Assembly (NCBI GenBank): GCA_017744285.1
Contig: JAGIBP010000020.1
Span: 7,743-69,727 of the forward strand
Direction of reading: 5' to 3'
Source of the DNA: Variovorax sp.
Lineage (GTDB): Bacteria; Pseudomonadota; Gammaproteobacteria; Burkholderiales; Burkholderiaceae_C
Length of the DNA stretch: 61,985 nt
Part shown: piece after piece, positions 61,859-61,985 of the stretch
Layout of the letters: the number at the start of each line of letters is the position of its first letter
Numbering within the stretch: position 1 is the stretch's first letter
Translations under genes and position numbers: made by a program
Notes under the pieces: model-generated
The model's database searches: none
What the model saw: only the letters and a program-made list of their open reading frames with translations
What the model was told of the DNA's origin: nothing

Positions 61859-61985
61859 ATGAAGGTTTGCATCTACGGCGCCGGCGCGATCGGCGGCTGG
61901 ATCGGCGCCCGGCTCGCGCAGGCGGGCTGCACGCTGGACGTGGTCGCGCGCGGCGCGACGCTCGAGGCGCTGCAGCGCGACGGGC
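61859..61985 (+). CDS. Ketopantoate reductase (ApbA/PanE)-family protein, N-terminal fragment
   Basis: Only the first 42 residues lie in the window. They read MKVCIYGAGAIGGWIGARLA followed by the end of the first beta-alpha-beta unit (GCTLDVVARGATLEAL). GAGAIGG is the NADP-binding loop of the 2-dehydropantoate 2-reductase family. Whether it makes pantoate or reduces another 2-oxo acid from this operon cannot be told from the fragment. Translation presumably continues beyond 61985. Confidence 0.85.
   Translation, partial: MKVCIYGAGAIGGWIGARLAQAGCTLDVVARGATLEALQRDG

Overview
The window is high-GC DNA from a Gram-negative betaproteobacterium. It is most like Variovorax or a close Comamonadaceae relative; this is inferred from the mreB/gatCAB arrangement, a RdgC gene, the abundance of Bug-type solute receptors, several ring-cleavage gene sets and a family of GC-rich hairpin repeats placed after stop codons. 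Coding density is very high: no gene-free gap exceeds about 250 bp. I saw no rRNA, tRNA, CRISPR array, transposase or prophage genes.

Layout. 1-16.8 kb is mostly housekeeping: mreB (partial), gatCAB, a DUF4124-like envelope protein, pyrE divergent from exonuclease III, ampG, an orphan ketoacyl-synthase/chain-length-factor pair, an OmpR-type two-component system, an O-antigen-ligase-like protein, a YkuD-type lipoprotein, ilvE with two small partners, and rdgC. 17.4-31.2 kb is a long same-direction catabolic locus: an IclR regulator, a complete branched-chain-amino-acid-type (HAAT) ABC importer, then MmgE/PrpD, a fumarate-reductase-like flavoprotein, a second MmgE/PrpD, a CobW-family GTPase, a hydantoinase-like amidohydrolase, an isochorismatase-fold amidase and a methylisocitrate-lyase-like enzyme. 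Together these suggest uptake of a cyclic amide, imide or ureide, ring opening, deamidation, rearrangement of the resulting carboxylic acid and carbon-carbon cleavage. The substrate is unknown.

31.2-41.2 kb holds small accessory enzymes, then an SDR, a Bug receptor and a Rieske oxygenase divergent from an IclR regulator, with three operator-like palindromes between them. A TctAB permease without its own receptor and an upstream two-component system follow. 41.4-47.7 kb is the most unusual part: a three-gene unit encoding an LGFP-repeat protein, a 984-residue protein built from about nineteen 29-residue helical repeats and ending in a HEMTHVWQ zinc-peptidase motif, and a small protein with a caspase/gingipain-like His...Cys arrangement. 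I know of no described system with this composition.

47.7-50.9 kb carries radA and a large membrane protein. 51-58.2 kb is the homoprotocatechuate meta-cleavage operon (hpaR, hpaG1, hpaG2, hpaE, a Bug receptor, hpaD, hpaF, hpaH, hpaI). It converts 3,4-dihydroxyphenylacetate towards pyruvate and succinate semialdehyde. It continues into an IlvD/Edd-type dehydratase, another Bug receptor, a class II aldolase-family protein and the start of a ketopantoate-reductase-like gene cut by the window end. The 4-hydroxyphenylacetate hydroxylase (hpaBC) is not in the window.
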